A stretch of DNA of 64,000 nucleotides from Limoniibacter endophyticus (GCF_014652835.1 NZ_BMZO01000002.1:62001-126000); one strand, 5' to 3'. Shown: positions 17,750 through 25,692, counted from the first letter of the stretch. The notes: generated from the sequence alone by a model not told the origin. Made by a program: numbers and translations.

Positions 17750-18682
17750 TCAGTTAGCAGCCTGCTTCTTGGCGACTGCTTCGCTCAGCTGGTCGACATT
17801 CTGCTGCAGCGCCTGAACGCCACCATTGACCGTGTACCAATTGGCGCTTTTTAGGTAGACGACATTGCCTTCCTGCCAGGCCTTTGTCTTGTGCACGATC
17901 TCGTTGTCGAGCATCTGCTGGGCAGACTGACCTTCGCGACCGATGGCGGCATCGCGATCAATGACGAGCAACCAGTCGGGATTGGTTTCAAGAATGAACT
18001 CGTTGGAGATAGCCTGGCCGTGATTGGCCTTTTCGTCCGTCTTGGCCGCGGGCTTGAAGCCATAATCTGAGTAGGCAACCCCGAAGCGCGAACCTTCGCC
18101 ATAGGCACTCATCTTGCCGCCTGTGGTGAGAATGACAAGAGCCGTACCGGCATTTGCAGCGGAAGCCTTCAGATCGGCCGTGGTTTTCTCGAGCTTCTCG
18201 ACCAGTTCTTTGGCTTCAGCCTGCTTGCCGAAGATTTCGCCGAGCTTTTGGACGTTGGCAACCGAACTGGCCAGGTAGTTCTTCGCATCGACCGTCAGAT
18301 CGATCGTGGGAGCGATCTTGGCGAGATCATCATATTTTGCCGACGAGCGGCCTGCGACGACGATCAGGTCCGGCTCGGCAGCGTTGACCGCCTCATAGTC
18401 CGGTTCGAAGAAAGTGCCGATCTTCTCGTATTTCTTATCTTCATACTTCGCCAGATAGTCCGGCTTTGCGCCGCCCGGAACGCCCGCAACCTCGACGCCG
18501 AGTGCATCGAGCGTGTCGAGCGTTGCGAGGTCGAAGGTCAGCACCTTTGCTGGCTTGGCGGTCAGCTTGGTTTCACCCTTTGTATGAGTGACGACGAGTT
18601 CCTGAGCAAAGGTAGGAACGCTTGCACCAAGCGCGAGAGCGAGTGCACCGGCAAGGGCAAGGCTGTGACGATTGATTATCAT
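17750..18682 (-). CDS. Siderophore-binding periplasmic protein
   Basis: 310 residues from the ATG at 18682, chosen because GGAGAG lies 6 bp upstream; an ATG at 18694 and a longer frame also exist. Signal peptide MIINRHSLALAGALALALGASVPTFA, probable cleavage before QELVV. Class III (FecB/FatB-type) binding protein, with VLTFDLATLDTLDALGVEVAGVPGG and DLIVVAGRSS near the first lobe and DWLLVIDRDAAIG in the second. It delivers the ferric siderophore to the permeases. The mature protein resembles those for catecholate-type siderophores, but substrate is not certain. Confidence 0.92.
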   Translation of the reverse strand: MIINRHSLALAGALALALGASVPTFAQELVVTHTKGETKLTAKPAKVLTFDLATLDTLDALGVEVAGVPGGAKPDYLAKYEDKKYEKIGTFFEPDYEAVNAAEPDLIVVAGRSSAKYDDLAKIAPTIDLTVDAKNYLASSVANVQKLGEIFGKQAEAKELVEKLEKTTADLKASAANAGTALVILTTGGKMSAYGEGSRFGVAYSDYGFKPAAKTDEKANHGQAISNEFILETNPDWLLVIDRDAAIGREGQSAQQMLDNEIVHKTKAWQEGNVVYLKSANWYTVNGGVQALQQNVDQLSEAVAKKQAAN

Positions 18683-18753
18683 GTAACTCTCCATTCGTTG
18701 TCTGAGCAACCATTGCCGACGAGGTAGGTCGTTGCTGTGCACTCATAAAAAGA

Positions 18754-18768
18754 TGAGTAGCTATGTCA
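18754..18768. promoter_or_regulatory. IRO box upstream of the siderophore importer operon
   Basis: TGA (18754-18756), nine bases, TCA (18766-18768): a perfect match to TGA-N9-TCA, the iron-responsive operator bound by RirA in rhizobia. It lies 72 bp upstream of the binding-protein ATG, so it should repress this operon when iron is plentiful. Confidence 0.7.
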
Positions 18769-18797
18769 ATTTAAAATGCGCGTCTAAGAGATTTCTC

Positions 18798-19556
18798 TTA
18801 GTCTTCCACGTGGTCGTGACCGCCAATGCGGCCGGGACGCCAGTAGCCTTCCGACGAAATCGCCGATTTTTCCATGCCCCGCGCCACGAGATTTTGCCGC
18901 TGGCGGCGAACATTACTGGTTTCGCCGATAATGTAGGCGTGCCCATTACCGGCAGGCAGTTCAAAATGGGCGATCGCATCGGCCATCAACTCGCTCGGGC
19001 GCGGCGCCGTGCCGCGATGCAGCCAGCGAATATTCGCGCTGGCCTTCGATGGCAGATCGATCTCGCCACTCTTGTCAGCCGTTTCAACAAAAACATGGAA
19101 TTTGGCTGAGACAGGCGCGGTCTCAAGAATATGCGCGATGGCGGGAAGGCAGGTTTCGTCGCCTGTCATCAGGTGCCAGTCCGCACCTTCGCGCAGCCAG
19201 CAGTTGCCGCGTGGTCCTTTGGCCTCGATGGTTTCGCCTGACTTGACGTTGCTCGCCCATACCGGTGCTGGCGTGTCCCCATGCAGGAAGAAGTCGATGC
19301 TGATCTGGCCTTTTGCGGAATCGTAACCGCGGATTGTATAATCACGGCGGCCCGATGCGCCGTCGCCGAGAGGAAGAAACAGAACCAATGCCTGGCCAGG
19401 TTTGTAGCTTTCGCCTAGTTCGGTAATGTCGCGTGCCGTGAAAACCACGCGACGCATACTCGGTTCGACATTGAAACTCTCAACGACTTCCAATGTCCAA
19501 CTACGAAGATTCGGGCGCCCTGATGGGCGGGTCGTTGGGGCTGGCATGTCAGTCAT
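18798..19556 (-). CDS. Siderophore-interacting protein (FAD-dependent ferric-siderophore reductase)
   Basis: 252 residues. ViuB-like family: FAD-binding barrel (VVFTARDI, GQALVLFLPL, RRDYTIRGYD with the Arg-x-Tyr-Thr flavin motif), then FFLHGDTPAPVWASNVKSGETIEAKGPRG and the NAD(P)H domain with HLMTGDETCLPAIAHIL and YIIGETSNVRRQRQNLVARG. It releases iron from imported siderophores by reduction in the cytoplasm. It sits directly ahead of the siderophore ABC operon on the same strand but has its own IRO box, so both units answer to iron. Confidence 0.94.
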   Translation of the reverse strand: MTDMPAPTTRPSGRPNLRSWTLEVVESFNVEPSMRRVVFTARDITELGESYKPGQALVLFLPLGDGASGRRDYTIRGYDSAKGQISIDFFLHGDTPAPVWASNVKSGETIEAKGPRGNCWLREGADWHLMTGDETCLPAIAHILETAPVSAKFHVFVETADKSGEIDLPSKASANIRWLHRGTAPRPSELMADAIAHFELPAGNGHAYIIGETSNVRRQRQNLVARGMEKSAISSEGYWRPGRIGGHDHVED

Positions 19557-19586
19557 GGCTCTTCTTTCGGGTTTATATTTTAATCC

Positions 19587-19601
19587 TGAATAGAAGCATC
19601 A
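19587..19601. promoter_or_regulatory. IRO box upstream of the siderophore-interacting protein gene
   Basis: TGA (19587-19589), nine bases, TCA (19599-19601), 31 bp upstream of the ATG. This is a second exact TGA-N9-TCA match within 850 bp, each heading an iron-uptake unit, which makes chance unlikely. Confidence 0.68.
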
Positions 19602-19630
19602 TATTTTGAGCGCAAGCAAAACTTCCGCGC

Positions 19631-19660
19631 AAAAAGCCGGCTTTGCGAGCCGGCTTTCTT
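19631..19660 (-). terminator. Terminator of the lytic transglycosylase gene
   Basis: Read on the minus strand, AAAGCCGGCT pairs with AGCCGGCTTT followed by TT; it lies 18-47 bp past the transglycosylase stop. Confidence 0.8.
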
Positions 19661-19677
19661 CATTCTCTGTTGGCAGA

Positions 19678-20907
19678 TCAATTGGAACGCAATCGCTTCA
19701 GAACATCTTGGCTCGGGTGGCCGTTCGTATCCAGGCCTGTCCGGTTCTGGAAAGCCTTGATGGCCTCTCGAGAGGCGCTGCCAATCTTGCCGTCTACCGC
19801 TCCGTCATAATAGCCGAAGACCTTCAGACGCTGTTGCAATTCCTGCTTTTCGGCAAAGGACAGTTTGTCGAATGGACGGTTCCAATCATTGACCAAACCG
19901 CCGACGCCGGCAATTTCATCTGCCAGCAGGCCGACCGCAAGCGCGTAGGTATCGGCATTGTTATAGCGCTTCAAAACGAAGAAGTTCTTCGTCATCAGGA
20001 AGGCTGGGCCAGAACGGCCGTCCGGAACTTTCAGCTCCGCATTGCGATTGGCCGCAGGAAAAGCCTTGCCGGAGCGCGCACGCACCACACCCATGTTCTG
20101 CCATTGTGCGAGCGTGAGCGAACCTCCGGGGAACTTGCGCCCGCCTGGAAGCGAAACCTCGTAGCCCCAGCCTTCGCCGGAACGCCAACCATTCCTGGCA
20201 AGCAGATTGGCGGCCGTTGCAAGTGCATCGGGAACCGAGTTCCAGATGTCGCGGCGCCCGTCGCCGTCGGCGTCCACGGCATAAAGCTGATAGCTTGTGG
20301 GAATGAACTGCGTATGCCCCATGGCTCCGGCCCAGGAGCCGGTCAGGTGCGATTCGTCAATGTCCCCGGATTGAAGGATCTTCAACGCCGCGATCAGCTG
20401 TGTGCGACCGAACTTGGCGCGACGATTATCAGCGTAGGCAAGTGTCGCCAGCGAACGGACAACATTGCGCATCACGTCCTGTCTCTTGAGGATTTCGCCG
20501 TAATTGCTTTCCATCGACCAGATGGCGAGCAGGATGTGACGGTCCACGCCGTATTGACGCTCGATGCGATCGAGCCAGGGTTTGTACTGGCGAGCCATCT
20601 GACGGCCGATGGCGATGGAATGCTCGTTGATGCGATTGTCGAAATATTCCCAAGGCTCGGATCTGAATTCCGGCTGGTAGCGCGCCTTTTGCAGCACTTC
20701 CGGATCCGGGGCATCGACGCCGCGAAAAGCGCGATCAAACGTCCCACTGCTGATCCCGTTCTTGGCGGCAACCGATTTGAATTGGCCTACCCAGTTGCGG
20801 AAATTGGCATCGGCGAAGGCAGGAGCGGCCGAAAGCGCCATGCCCAGCGACAGTCCGGCGGCAATGAGATGACGGGCGGAGCGTCGGATGAGCGAACGAA
20901 GCTGCAT
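19678..20907 (-). CDS. Lytic murein transglycosylase (MltB-type) with peptidoglycan-binding domain
   Basis: 409 residues from the ATG at 20907, with an excellent ribosome site (AAAGGAGGAATGC). Signal peptide ending APAFA. The catalytic domain has the Glu in LAIWSMESNYGEI, then SWAGAMGHTQFIPTSY and DADGDGRRDIWNSVPDALATAANLL, diagnostic of the MltB family. The C-terminal 60 residues (LQQRLKVFGYYDGAVDGKIGSASREAIKAFQ) are a PG_binding_1 domain. It cleaves glycan strands with 1,6-anhydro product formation in the periplasm. Single gene with its own terminator. Confidence 0.94.
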   Translation of the reverse strand: MQLRSLIRRSARHLIAAGLSLGMALSAAPAFADANFRNWVGQFKSVAAKNGISSGTFDRAFRGVDAPDPEVLQKARYQPEFRSEPWEYFDNRINEHSIAIGRQMARQYKPWLDRIERQYGVDRHILLAIWSMESNYGEILKRQDVMRNVVRSLATLAYADNRRAKFGRTQLIAALKILQSGDIDESHLTGSWAGAMGHTQFIPTSYQLYAVDADGDGRRDIWNSVPDALATAANLLARNGWRSGEGWGYEVSLPGGRKFPGGSLTLAQWQNMGVVRARSGKAFPAANRNAELKVPDGRSGPAFLMTKNFFVLKRYNNADTYALAVGLLADEIAGVGGLVNDWNRPFDKLSFAEKQELQQRLKVFGYYDGAVDGKIGSASREAIKAFQNRTGLDTNGHPSQDVLKRLRSN

Positions 20908-21151
20908 GCATTCCTCCTTTTGCGCGCCGTGCCGATGGGGGCTGAACACGGAGAACCGACGCGCTCAAACGAATATTGCCACCGGATTTCGTCGAGAGCA
21001 GGGCTCCGTCCGGTGATTGCGAACCTCCAATGTGCCTGCAACGGGTTAGCAATTGGTTTACCATCACAAGCATGTGACTAAATTAACGTGCACCTGTGAT
21101 GAGAATGCCAGAGTCTTGCCGGATGACAAGACGGAAATTCGGACGCAAAAA

Positions 21152-21176
21152 CGCCCGCAAGTTGCGCTTGCGAGCG
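21152..21176 (-). terminator. Terminator of the hsp20 gene
   Basis: Inverted repeat CGCCCGCAAG (21152-21161) / CTTGCGAGCG (21167-21176). On the minus strand the hairpin is followed by TTTTTG. It lies 24 bp past the hsp20 stop. Confidence 0.8.
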
Positions 21177-21199
21177 TTCGAGATCACGCGAAGACGGGC

Positions 21200-21667
21200 T
21201 TAGTGAGCGGTCTTGGCCTCGATCTGCTTGGTCTCTTCGGTTGAGTTGGTGCCGATCTCGATACGGCGCGGCTTCATTTCTTCCGGCACGTTGCGCGTCA
21301 GATCAATGTGAAGCAGTCCGTTACGGATGGTGGCGCCCGAAACCTCCACATGGTCGGCGAGCTGGAACCGGCGCTCGAAGGAGCGCGAAGCGATGCCGCG
21401 GTAGAGCAGTTCGCTTGTCTCGCTCGTTTCCTCGCTGCGTTCACCACGAATGGTCAATACATTGCGGTGCGCTTCGATGGAAAGATCGCTTTCGGCAAAT
21501 CCAGCGACAGCCATGGAGATGCGATAGGCATCTTCACCCGTGCGCTCGATATTGTAGGGCGGGTAGCTCTGACCGTTCTCGGGCTGAGTCAGGTTGTCAA
21601 ACATCGAGAAAAGACGATCGAAACCGACGGTGGAACGATAGAGGGGGGCAAAATCAACGTGACGCAT
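21200..21667 (-). CDS. Small heat-shock protein (Hsp20/IbpA family)
   Basis: 155 residues from the ATG at 21667 (MRHVDFAPLYRSTVGFDRLF, the usual alphaproteobacterial start); GTG at 21682 is an alternative. The alpha-crystallin domain is visible as YNIERTGEDAYRISMAVAGFAESDLSIEAHRNVLTIRGER through LLYRGIASRSFERRFQLADHVEVSGATIRNGLLHIDLTR. ATP-independent holdase for unfolding proteins. The leader and promoter point to heat control: an RpoH-type promoter and a ROSE-like hairpin over the ribosome site. Confidence 0.95.
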   Translation of the reverse strand: MRHVDFAPLYRSTVGFDRLFSMFDNLTQPENGQSYPPYNIERTGEDAYRISMAVAGFAESDLSIEAHRNVLTIRGERSEETSETSELLYRGIASRSFERRFQLADHVEVSGATIRNGLLHIDLTRNVPEEMKPRRIEIGTNSTEETKQIEAKTAH

Positions 21668-21770
21668 TGGATTGTTCTCCACTTGAGCAACAGGTTAAGC
21701 GTTTGGCCTTCTGCGAAAACCCGACTGGGGCGTTTTCGTCTGGCCAGCAGTCCCGCCAAGGGCGACTGCA
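21668..21770 (-). promoter_or_regulatory. Candidate ROSE-type RNA thermometer in the hsp20 leader
   Basis: The roughly 100-nt leader folds locally: CGAAAAC/GTTTTCG (21714-21720 with 21732-21738) forms an internal hairpin. The last part carries TTGCT, 8 bp ahead of the GGAG of the ribosome site. U(U/C)GCU opposite the Shine-Dalgarno sequence is the hallmark of ROSE thermometers found ahead of rhizobial small heat-shock genes. Confidence 0.5.
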
Positions 21771-21776
21771 ATCCTG

Positions 21777-21804
21777 ATATGGTAGGAATTTTACAGGCTT
21801 CAAG
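21777..21804 (-). promoter_or_regulatory. RpoH-type promoter of the hsp20 gene
   Basis: On the minus strand CTTGAA (21804-21799), a 16-bp spacer, then CCATAT (21782-21777): close to the alphaproteobacterial sigma-32 pattern CTTG-N17/18-CCATAT. The start point would fall near 21770. Confidence 0.6.
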
Positions 21805-21893
21805 AGGTGCGCATTAAGAGTGATATGTTTCTGGATAAGCGCCCGTTTCGGGTTTCTCTTCCACAGGCAAAGGCCTAGTTTGCCTCGGAAACG

Positions 21894-22979
21894 ATGAGGA
21901 TGATGACGGGAATGAGCGACGATAAGCAGGAATCGATTCTTCGTGAAATTCCGGAAAATCCTGTGCCGGAGGGTGGGGTCGCGGGATTCATCGAGACCGG
22001 GGACGGGACGCGGCTGCGGTTTGCGCGTTTTCGTGCCGCGGGCGAACCGTTCAAGGGAACGATCCTGCTTCTTCAGGGGCGCAACGAAGCGATCGAGAAA
22101 TATTTCGAAACCATCGGCGATTTCTCCAAAGCTGGCTACGGCGTCATCGCCTTCGACTGGCGAGGGCAGGGCGGTTCCACCCGGCTGGTGACGAGCAGGC
22201 AAGGCTATGTAAGGCGCTTCGAGCATTTTGGCGACGATCTCGACGCCATCATTTCGCAGGTCGCACTTCCCGACGGACGCGGGCCGTTCTTCATCGTCGC
22301 GCATTCCAGCGGCGCGTTGGCCGCTATTCTTGCGTCGCCACGGCTGGCCAACCGGATCGAGCGCATGGTGCTGCTGGCGCCATTTCTCGAGCCGGTTGGA
22401 TTGCCCGTCTCCAATGTTCTGGCGCGCCGTATCGCGCGCTTGGCGTGCTGGCTCGGCCTGGGTAAAATGGCGCTTACGCCAGCGGCGCCCGCTGGAACAG
22501 CCTTTCCTTTCGAGATCAACCGGGTGTCGCGCGATCCGAAACGCTATGAACGCAACAGCAAGCTGATGCGGGAATTCCCCGAGTTGTTCCTTGGCGGGGC
22601 TTCCGCCGCATGGGTCAACGCGGCTTTTAGGGCCATCGGAACGGTGAAATCGGAGAAATTCCTGAGGAATAATCGCATCCCGATGCTGATGCTTGCGCCG
22701 ACCGAAGATAAGGTTGTCTCGGCGACTGCCATAGAGGCATATGCACGAACGTTGCGTTGCGCTTCATTCATCAGCATTGACGGTGCCTATCATGAGCTTG
22801 CGCAGGAAAGAAACGTCATGCGTGAACAGATGCTGGCGGCGGTCAAGGCCTTTTTGCCTGGAAGCCAATATGAGCCCGCGCAAAGCATGGAGCCGGACGA
22901 TCTGCTCTATGCGGAGGCAGGAAAAATACAGAAAAAAGCCAAGAGATTCGGCAATCTTCACAGGTATATTTTCCGCTGA
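21894..22979 (+). CDS. Alpha/beta hydrolase (lysophospholipase PldB-like)
   Basis: Up to 361 residues; ATGs at 21894, 21900, 21903 and 21912 are all possible starts. Oxyanion region LLLQGRNEAIEKYFETIGDFSKAGYGVIAFDWRGQGGS, nucleophile Ser in FIVAHSSGALAA (A-H-S-x-G), acid Asp in LAPTEDKVVSATAIEAY, and His in DGAYHELAQE: a complete triad of the monoglyceride lipase/lysophospholipase group. Probably a cytoplasmic lipase or esterase acting on lysolipids. The basic C-terminal tail (KIQKKAKRFGNLHRY) may help membrane contact. Single gene, divergent from hsp20. Confidence 0.87.
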   Translation: MRMMTGMSDDKQESILREIPENPVPEGGVAGFIETGDGTRLRFARFRAAGEPFKGTILLLQGRNEAIEKYFETIGDFSKAGYGVIAFDWRGQGGSTRLVTSRQGYVRRFEHFGDDLDAIISQVALPDGRGPFFIVAHSSGALAAILASPRLANRIERMVLLAPFLEPVGLPVSNVLARRIARLACWLGLGKMALTPAAPAGTAFPFEINRVSRDPKRYERNSKLMREFPELFLGGASAAWVNAAFRAIGTVKSEKFLRNNRIPMLMLAPTEDKVVSATAIEAYARTLRCASFISIDGAYHELAQERNVMREQMLAAVKAFLPGSQYEPAQSMEPDDLLYAEAGKIQKKAKRFGNLHRYIFR

Positions 22980-23114
22980 GGAAAATATCCTGATCGCTCC
23001 GAGTGATCAAAGTGCGCGCCTGGATTATGGTGGGTATAGGGGACATGCAAGCGTCAGCTAACCCACGAAAATCCCGTTGGTTGACTAAGCCGATGTCAGG
23101 TAGATCGACGCACG

Positions 23115-23888
23115 CTAACCCTTCAGCGCCTTCATTGCTGCTTCGTGCAATTGCGGCGTAGCGGCTGCGAGAATATCGCCGGCCTGTTCTGCTGGCGCTC
23201 CGTCCCAGGTCGTGATAACGCCGCCAGCCTGCTCAATGATCGGGATCATGGCAACAATATCATAAGGCTTGAGATCGGATTCCACGACGAGGTCGATCTG
23301 GCCGGCGGCAAGCATTGCATAGGCGTAGCAATCCGTTCCATAGCGAGCCAGCCGCACCTGCTTTTCAAGTGCCTGATAGCGGCCAATCTTGCCGTCGGCA
23401 AAAATGAACGGGGAGGTAGTGCACAGGGTTGCCTGAGCAAGGGCGGTCGTGCCGCGCGTTTTCAGGGTACGCCTGCCATGCGGGCCATAAAGTGCCGCGT
23501 CGGTATGGTCGGCGTGGAAGAACTCGCCAATATAGGGCTGAGTCATCATGCCGGCGATGGCGTCGCCCTTGTGGGTCAGGCCGATGAGCGTTCCCCACAG
23601 CGGCAGTCCGGAGATGAAGGCGCGCGTGCCATCGATCGGATCGATGACCCACATATGGTCAGCACCATCATTCACCATGCCATGCTCTTCGCCGAGGATG
23701 CCATGATCGGGAAATTCCTTGCGGATGATCGACACGATGGCGCGTTCCGCCTCGCGATCAGCTTCCGTAACTGGGTCGAACCCGCCTTCGAGCTTGTTCA
23801 CGACGTTCAAGCTGTTGCGGAAACGCGGCAGGGTTTCCTTGCGCGCTGCGTCGGCCAGGCGTTGGAAAAAGGCGCGGTCGGGGAGCAT
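23115..23888 (-). CDS. hisN: Histidinol-phosphatase of the inositol monophosphatase family
   Basis: 257 residues from the ATG at 23888. The frame is open to 23993, but the promoter identified upstream would start transcription near 23983, ruling out the longest form; TTG 23927 remains possible. IMPase fold: metal-binding DPVTEADREAE, GEEHG, and DPIDGTRAFISGLPLWGTLI, and the late metal Asp in DLKPYDIVAMIPIIEQAGG. Sequence resembles HisN, which removes phosphate from histidinol phosphate in many alphaproteobacteria. A related inositol-phosphatase activity cannot be excluded. Confidence 0.85.
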   Translation of the reverse strand: MLPDRAFFQRLADAARKETLPRFRNSLNVVNKLEGGFDPVTEADREAERAIVSIIRKEFPDHGILGEEHGMVNDGADHMWVIDPIDGTRAFISGLPLWGTLIGLTHKGDAIAGMMTQPYIGEFFHADHTDAALYGPHGRRTLKTRGTTALAQATLCTTSPFIFADGKIGRYQALEKQVRLARYGTDCYAYAMLAAGQIDLVVESDLKPYDIVAMIPIIEQAGGVITTWDGAPAEQAGDILAAATPQLHEAAMKALKG

Positions 23889-23989
23889 GGAAGCTGTCAC
23901 GATCGATCTCGCTATTGCATCGTTCAAGGTCGGTGCCGTTCTACACGAAGTTTCGCATGCTGCAACCGGGCAACAGGGTTCACGATGCT

Positions 23990-24018
23990 TCATTAGAAAC
24001 TGCGCAAGTGCTTGACAA
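23990..24018 (-). promoter_or_regulatory. Promoter of hisN
   Basis: On the minus strand TTGTCA (24018-24013), 17 bp, TAATGA (23995-23990). The -35 overlaps the -35 of a promoter facing the other way. Confidence 0.5.
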
Positions 24019-24039
24019 TTAGGCGCTGCCTAATAAGGT
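24012..24039 (+). promoter_or_regulatory. Promoter with palindromic spacer, facing away from hisN
   Basis: TTGACA (24012-24017), 16-bp spacer, TAAGGT (24034-24039). The spacer is almost wholly the perfect palindrome ATTAGGC-GCT-GCCTAAT (24018-24034), a position typical for a repressor or MerR-like activator operator. It would drive the short transcript that ends at the terminator at 24099-24131. Confidence 0.5.
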
Positions 24040-24045
24040 GACAGG

Positions 24046-24131
24046 TGAGCGGCCTTGCCGTTCGTGCCCTTTGCGGGGCGTTTCCTCCTGACTTGACGCC
24101 GCCTTGCGCTTGGTTGCAGGGCGGTTTTTTT
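24046..24131 (+). ncRNA. Candidate small RNA (about 85 nt)
   Basis: Bounded by the promoter at 24012-24039 and a strong intrinsic terminator: stem 24099-24107 with 24116-24124, nine pairs, then seven T's. Inside are two short GC hairpins (CGGC-CTT-GCCG near 24050-24062, and GCCC/GGGC near 24066-24079) and an unpaired CU-rich stretch TTTCCTCCTGA. That stretch is complementary to Shine-Dalgarno sequences, as in several alphaproteobacterial regulatory RNAs. Neighbouring genes on both sides lie on the minus strand, so the terminator belongs to none of them. No RNA family is assigned. Confidence 0.45.
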
Positions 24132-24148
24132 GTCCGGGTGGAACAATG

Positions 24149-25039
24149 TTACTCCGCGGCGAGAGGCAGGCCGTCGAGATAATCAAGCGGCAAGCTGACC
24201 AGTTCGCGAACGAACCAGGCAAGGTCCCTTTCCAGCCGCGTAAAATCGGCTGTCTTCTCGAAAGTCGTTTCGTTCAGATAGAGGCCACGGCTCATCTCGA
24301 TCTGAAGCGCATGATATGCCTTTGAAGGCCTGCCATAATGCTCGGTGATGAAGCCGCCTGCATATGGCCGGTTGTAAGCCACGACATAGCCGAGTGACGA
24401 AAGCAGTGCGATGGCATGCTCGCGCAGCGCAGCCGAACAGGATGCGCCGAAACGGTCGCCGATGATAAAATCCGGCTTGGGAGCGTTATCGCCCGACTTG
24501 ATCGTCGTCGGCATGGAATGGCAATCAATCAGGACGGCCGTGCCGTGCAGGGTGCGGGCCTCGGATAGAAGCGTCTTCAGTGTCTCGTGATAGGGGCGAT
24601 AGATCGTGTCGATCCGGTCGAGTGCTTCGGAGAGCGGCAAGCGCGTATGATAGATGTCCTGCCCCTCGCCGACGAGACGGGGAACGGTGCCGAGACCGCT
24701 GGCAACCCGCATCGAGCGGATATTGGCGAAGGGCGGCACCGGCTCGTTGAACATGCGCGGGTCGAGTTCGAACGGCTCGCGGTTCACGTCGAGATAAGCG
24801 CGGGGAAAGTTGGCCACCACCAGCGGAGCGCCGGCCAGTTTTGCAGAAGCGTAAAGCTCGTCCACATAACAATCTTCGGATCGCCTGATCTGGCGAGCGT
24901 CGAGGCGGGCGAGGTCAAGGAAACGCTGCGGATAATGACGACCGCTATGGGGTGAACTGAACACGAAGGCGCTGCGCCGTCCACGAGGGAGAAGCACAGT
25001 AAAAGGCTCGATTGTGCGGAAATCGTCCTTGACGCTCAT
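24149..25039 (-). CDS. N-formylglutamate amidohydrolase family protein
   Basis: 296 residues. FGase family: FVFSSPHSGRHYP at the N-terminus, DCYVDELYASAKLAGAPLVVANFPRAYLDVNREPFELDPRMF, then LIDCHSMP and GASCSAALREHAIALLSSLGYVVAYNRPYAGGFITEHYGRPSKAYHALQIEMSRGLYL; the His and Glu residues suit a zinc-dependent hydrolase. N-formylglutamate deformylase is the last step of one histidine degradation route, but no hut genes are adjacent, so this may be a paralogue with another N-acyl amino-acid substrate. Confidence 0.9.
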   Translation of the reverse strand: MSVKDDFRTIEPFTVLLPRGRRSAFVFSSPHSGRHYPQRFLDLARLDARQIRRSEDCYVDELYASAKLAGAPLVVANFPRAYLDVNREPFELDPRMFNEPVPPFANIRSMRVASGLGTVPRLVGEGQDIYHTRLPLSEALDRIDTIYRPYHETLKTLLSEARTLHGTAVLIDCHSMPTTIKSGDNAPKPDFIIGDRFGASCSAALREHAIALLSSLGYVVAYNRPYAGGFITEHYGRPSKAYHALQIEMSRGLYLNETTFEKTADFTRLERDLAWFVRELVSLPLDYLDGLPLAAE

Positions 25040-25271
25040 TCAATAAGTCAGCCGGTGCCTGAAACATGTCGCTTGGATCATTAGCCTGCCACTGCAAAGC
25101 GCATCTGTCCAGCAACAGATAGCCTAAATATGGGGGCGCATCGTTTCCTTGGGATGACGTTCACTTGATGTTTACCCTCGCTTTTACATATAAGAACAAA
25201 TTAGCATCTTAATCCTGTTTCAGGACGTGTCGTGGGTAGCGCACGGTACAAGAAGATTCGGAACGGCAATC

Positions 25272-25634
25272 ATGGCAAGAATTCTCCTGGCTGAAGACGA
25301 CGAGGACATGCGTCGCTTTCTGGTCAAGGCCCTCGAAAGAGCCGGGCACGACGTCAGCGATTTCGACAATGGCGCGAGCGCCTATGGCAGGTTGCAGGAA
25401 GAGCCTTTCTCTCTTCTGCTGACCGATATCGTCATGCCGGAAATGGACGGCATCGAACTGGCGCGCCGCGCAACGGAGATCGACCCTGATCTCAAGGTCA
25501 TGTTCATCACCGGCTTTGCCGCGGTCGCGCTTAATCCGGACTCGAAGGCGCCAGCGGACGCAAAGGTGCTTTCCAAGCCCTTCCATCTCCGCGATCTCGT
25601 CAACGAGGTCGAGAAGATGCTCCAGGCCGCCTGA
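25272..25634 (+). CDS. cpdR: Single-domain response regulator CpdR
   Basis: 120 residues, a receiver domain with no output domain. Acidic pocket EDDED at 8-12, phosphorylation site D52 in LLLTDIVMPEMDG, Thr in FITGFA, Lys in LSKPF. Closely resembles CpdR, which in Caulobacter and rhizobia is phosphorylated through the CckA-ChpT relay and, when unphosphorylated, brings ClpXP to CtrA and other substrates at the pole. Single gene with its own terminator, in a 232-bp upstream region where I could not identify a firm CtrA box. Confidence 0.92.
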   Translation: MARILLAEDDEDMRRFLVKALERAGHDVSDFDNGASAYGRLQEEPFSLLLTDIVMPEMDGIELARRATEIDPDLKVMFITGFAAVALNPDSKAPADAKVLSKPFHLRDLVNEVEKMLQAA

Positions 25635-25657
25635 TCGTTCTTCGCCAGGATTTTTTG

Positions 25658-25692
25658 AAACCCGTTTGCGAGAAATCGCGACGGGTTTTTGT
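25658..25692 (+). terminator. Terminator after cpdR
   Basis: AAACCCGT (25658-25665) pairs with ACGGGTTT (25681-25688), followed by TTG and TTTT. Confidence 0.8.

Noticed and set aside
21045-21062. TTAG-N7-TTTA near 21050 as a CtrA binding site
   Set aside because: Two mismatches to TTAA-N7-TTAA and no cell-cycle gene downstream; too weak to report as a feature.
19606-21081. A 491-codon plus-strand frame over the lytic transglycosylase
   Set aside because: Antisense to an MltB-family gene with signal peptide, catalytic Glu and PG-binding domain; low-complexity shadow.
23889-23993. Longest start for hisN at 23993
   Set aside because: The -10 element lies at 23990-23995, so transcription would begin downstream of that codon.
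24099-24131. Strong hairpin plus T tract as the terminator of hisN or of the FGase gene
   Set aside because: Its T tract is on the plus strand while both genes run on the minus strand; it fits the candidate sRNA instead.
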